Below, piece after piece: positions 5,688 to 6,142 of a DNA stretch of 6,142 nt. Below the pieces are notes generated by a model. That model was not told where the DNA came from, did not search any database, and saw nothing but the letters and a program-made list of their open reading frames with translations. The stretch is taken from contig DLXG01000264.1 of the NCBI GenBank assembly GCA_003448875.1, forward strand, positions 1 to 6,142, in the 5' to 3' direction. The position numbers and the translations under genes were made by a program. Source of the stretch: Anaerolineaceae bacterium (GTDB taxonomy: Bacteria > Chloroflexota > Anaerolineae > Anaerolineales > Anaerolineaceae). How positions within the stretch are numbered: position 1 is the first letter of the stretch; every line of letters starts with the position of its first letter.

Positions 5688-5897
5688 TAAGGTATACCCA
5701 CTTCTCCTCAAAAAAATCGATGTATAATAACCCTGAGTTTTCGGGCTATATCCTATCTTTTTTGAGAAACAAAGAGAAGCGTTTATGCAGCAGTACGTTT
5801 GAGCCGTTTTAAAACAGGCAGCCAGTTGGTAGCCTACAAACGCCCAGCACAGGCAGAACACTACGTCGAGCCAGACTTGAGATTTAATTTCAAGAAT
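5670..5897. repeat. 13-bp direct repeat pair bounding a 202-bp segment
   Basis: TAATTTCAAGAAT occurs exactly at 5670-5682 and again at 5885-5897. The first copy falls in the -35/-10 spacer of the marR promoter. The enclosed segment shows no matching terminal inverted repeats. It could be a footprint of an insertion, a shared protein-binding site, or chance in AT-rich DNA. Confidence 0.5.
5707..5766. repeat. Inverted repeat with 9-bp arms
   Basis: CTCAAAAAA (5707-5715) and TTTTTTGAG (5758-5766) are perfect reverse complements separated by 42 bases. The long loop and A/T-tract arms make a stable RNA hairpin doubtful. A transcription-stop relic or a bent-DNA site are alternatives. Confidence 0.35.
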
Positions 5898-5906
5898 CCT
5901 CTTGAT

Positions 5907-5940
5907 CGCTGCTAGCCCATGTGCCGGCAGCGTTTTTGTT
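5907..5940 (+). terminator. Terminator-like hairpin upstream of the C_GCAxxG_C_C gene
   Basis: CGCTGC (5907-5912) pairs perfectly with GCAGCG (5927-5932). The 14-base interval can extend the stem with a T-G wobble and two more pairs, and TTTTTGTT follows directly (5933-5940). This is the layout of a rho-independent terminator on the plus strand. No complete plus-strand gene precedes it in the window, so it would either end a short leader or small RNA, or act as an attenuator for the gene starting at 5993. Confidence 0.5.
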
Positions 5941-5945
5941 ATTCA

Positions 5946-5966
5946 CCGGGCGGATGAACCGTCCGG
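5946..5966 (+). promoter_or_regulatory. GC-rich leader hairpin just before the ribosome binding site
   Basis: CCGGGCGG (5946-5953) and CCGTCCGG (5959-5966) pair over 8 positions with one G-U wobble around a 5-base loop. The stem ends 13 bases before the AGGAGG at 5980. No T-tract follows, so it is not a terminator; a 5'-leader structure affecting stability or translation is possible. Alone it does not identify any riboswitch class. Confidence 0.4.
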
Positions 5967-5992
5967 AAACAAATCTATCAGGAGGAAAGGTT

Positions 5993-6142
5993 ATGGATCG
6001 AGATGAAGCAATCCAAAAAGCCAGGACAGAAGCCGAGGAAATGTACCGCAATGGCCAGTTTCTCTGCTCGGAAGCCGTATTCCTGGTTGCCAACGAGTAT
6101 TTGTGCAAACCGGTATCCGATGAAGTAGTCAAGCTGGCCTCC
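5993..6142 (+). CDS. C_GCAxxG_C_C family protein, N-terminal part (cut by window edge)
   Basis: The first 50 codons are present and the frame is open to the window end. The ATG follows AGGAGG (5980-5985) by 7 bases, one of the best ribosome binding sites here. The peptide has the family's opening: a helix RTEAEEMYRNGQFLCSEAVF (about 11-30), with the first motif cysteine C25 in LCSEAV, then NEYL and, at 42-50, SDEVVKLAS. The remaining GCAxxG, C and C motif positions would lie beyond the edge. The family consists of small cysteine-rich proteins, common in anaerobes, suspected of redox or metal-cluster roles, with no established reaction. C38 is an extra cysteine. It is divergent from marR; a functional link with the cassette is possible but unproven. 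The call rests on N-terminal resemblance only. Confidence 0.7.
   Translation, partial: MDRDEAIQKARTEAEEMYRNGQFLCSEAVFLVANEYLCKPVSDEVVKLAS

Larger units (their letters stand above)
5671..5992. other. Intergenic region between marR and the plus-strand gene; no convincing gene
   Basis: About 320 bases. Open frames here on either strand lack ribosome binding sites and resemble no family I know. The region holds the marR -35, a 13-bp direct repeat, a wide A/T-tract inverted repeat, a terminator-like hairpin and a second GC-rich hairpin before the plus-strand gene. A TATAAT at 5723-5728 on the plus strand has no matching -35, so the promoter of the plus-strand gene is not identified with confidence. 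Confidence 0.6.

Noticed and set aside
5585..5861. Open frames of 75 (plus) and 66 (minus) codons across the marR promoter region
   Set aside because: They cross a consensus promoter and operator, lack ribosome binding sites and resemble no family I recognise.
5890..6132. 80-codon open frame on the minus strand
   Set aside because: Antisense to the plus-strand C_GCAxxG_C_C gene, which has an excellent ribosome binding site and family resemblance.
1..6142. CRISPR array, tRNA/rRNA, or insertion sequence
   Set aside because: No regularly spaced repeats, no cloverleaf or rRNA-like stretch, and no transposase reading frame or paired terminal repeats were seen.

Overview
This window is an accessory, metalloid-resistance-like region of a bacterial chromosome or element. 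Base composition is moderate by eye, with AT-rich control regions. The proteins look like those of a Chloroflexota/Anaerolineae-type or another anaerobe-rich lineage, but that is only an impression. Nothing here fixes the taxon, and no rRNA, tRNA, IS element or CRISPR array is visible.

All genes but one lie on the minus strand, so transcription runs from high to low coordinates. Order of transcription: a MarR-family regulator (5629-5153); a UbiE-like SAM methyltransferase, MT2 (5075-4416); a 12-TM major facilitator exporter (4388-3111); a second, paralogous methyltransferase, MT1 (3065-2388); a MoeB/ThiF-type E1-like adenylyltransferase fused to a rhodanese domain (2325-1177); then a classical arsenic operon start, arsR (1066-680), arsD (638-273) and arsA (271 to beyond position 1). 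At the right end, on the plus strand, the first 50 codons of a C_GCAxxG_C_C-family protein begin at 5993 behind a very strong ribosome binding site.

There are two visible control layers. The inverted repeat TTGTA-N3-TACAA occurs upstream of both marR and MT2. In both places it covers the -10 hexamer in the same register, which fits a MarR repressor controlling itself and the methyltransferase/exporter/methyltransferase/E1-rhodanese unit. The arsRDA unit has its own extended -10 promoter (TGATATAAT) followed by TTCAAT-N4-ATTGAA, a plausible ArsR operator, so it can respond separately to As(III)/Sb(III).

Reading of the whole: ArsR senses trivalent metalloid, ArsD hands it to ArsA, and ArsA would power a pump encoded outside the window. 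Next to this sits an apparent 'methylate and export' cassette. Its two methyltransferases share a single-cysteine LMGGCR motif and lack the several cysteines of ArsM, so they are not ordinary arsenite methyltransferases and their substrate is unknown. The cassette, its regulator and its junction with the ars operon are the most interesting content. The 3' end of the exporter gene also carries a second plausible reading frame that overlaps the next start codon as ATGA. About 320 bases (5671-5992) between marR and the plus-strand gene hold no convincing gene, but do hold several hairpins and a 13-bp direct repeat.
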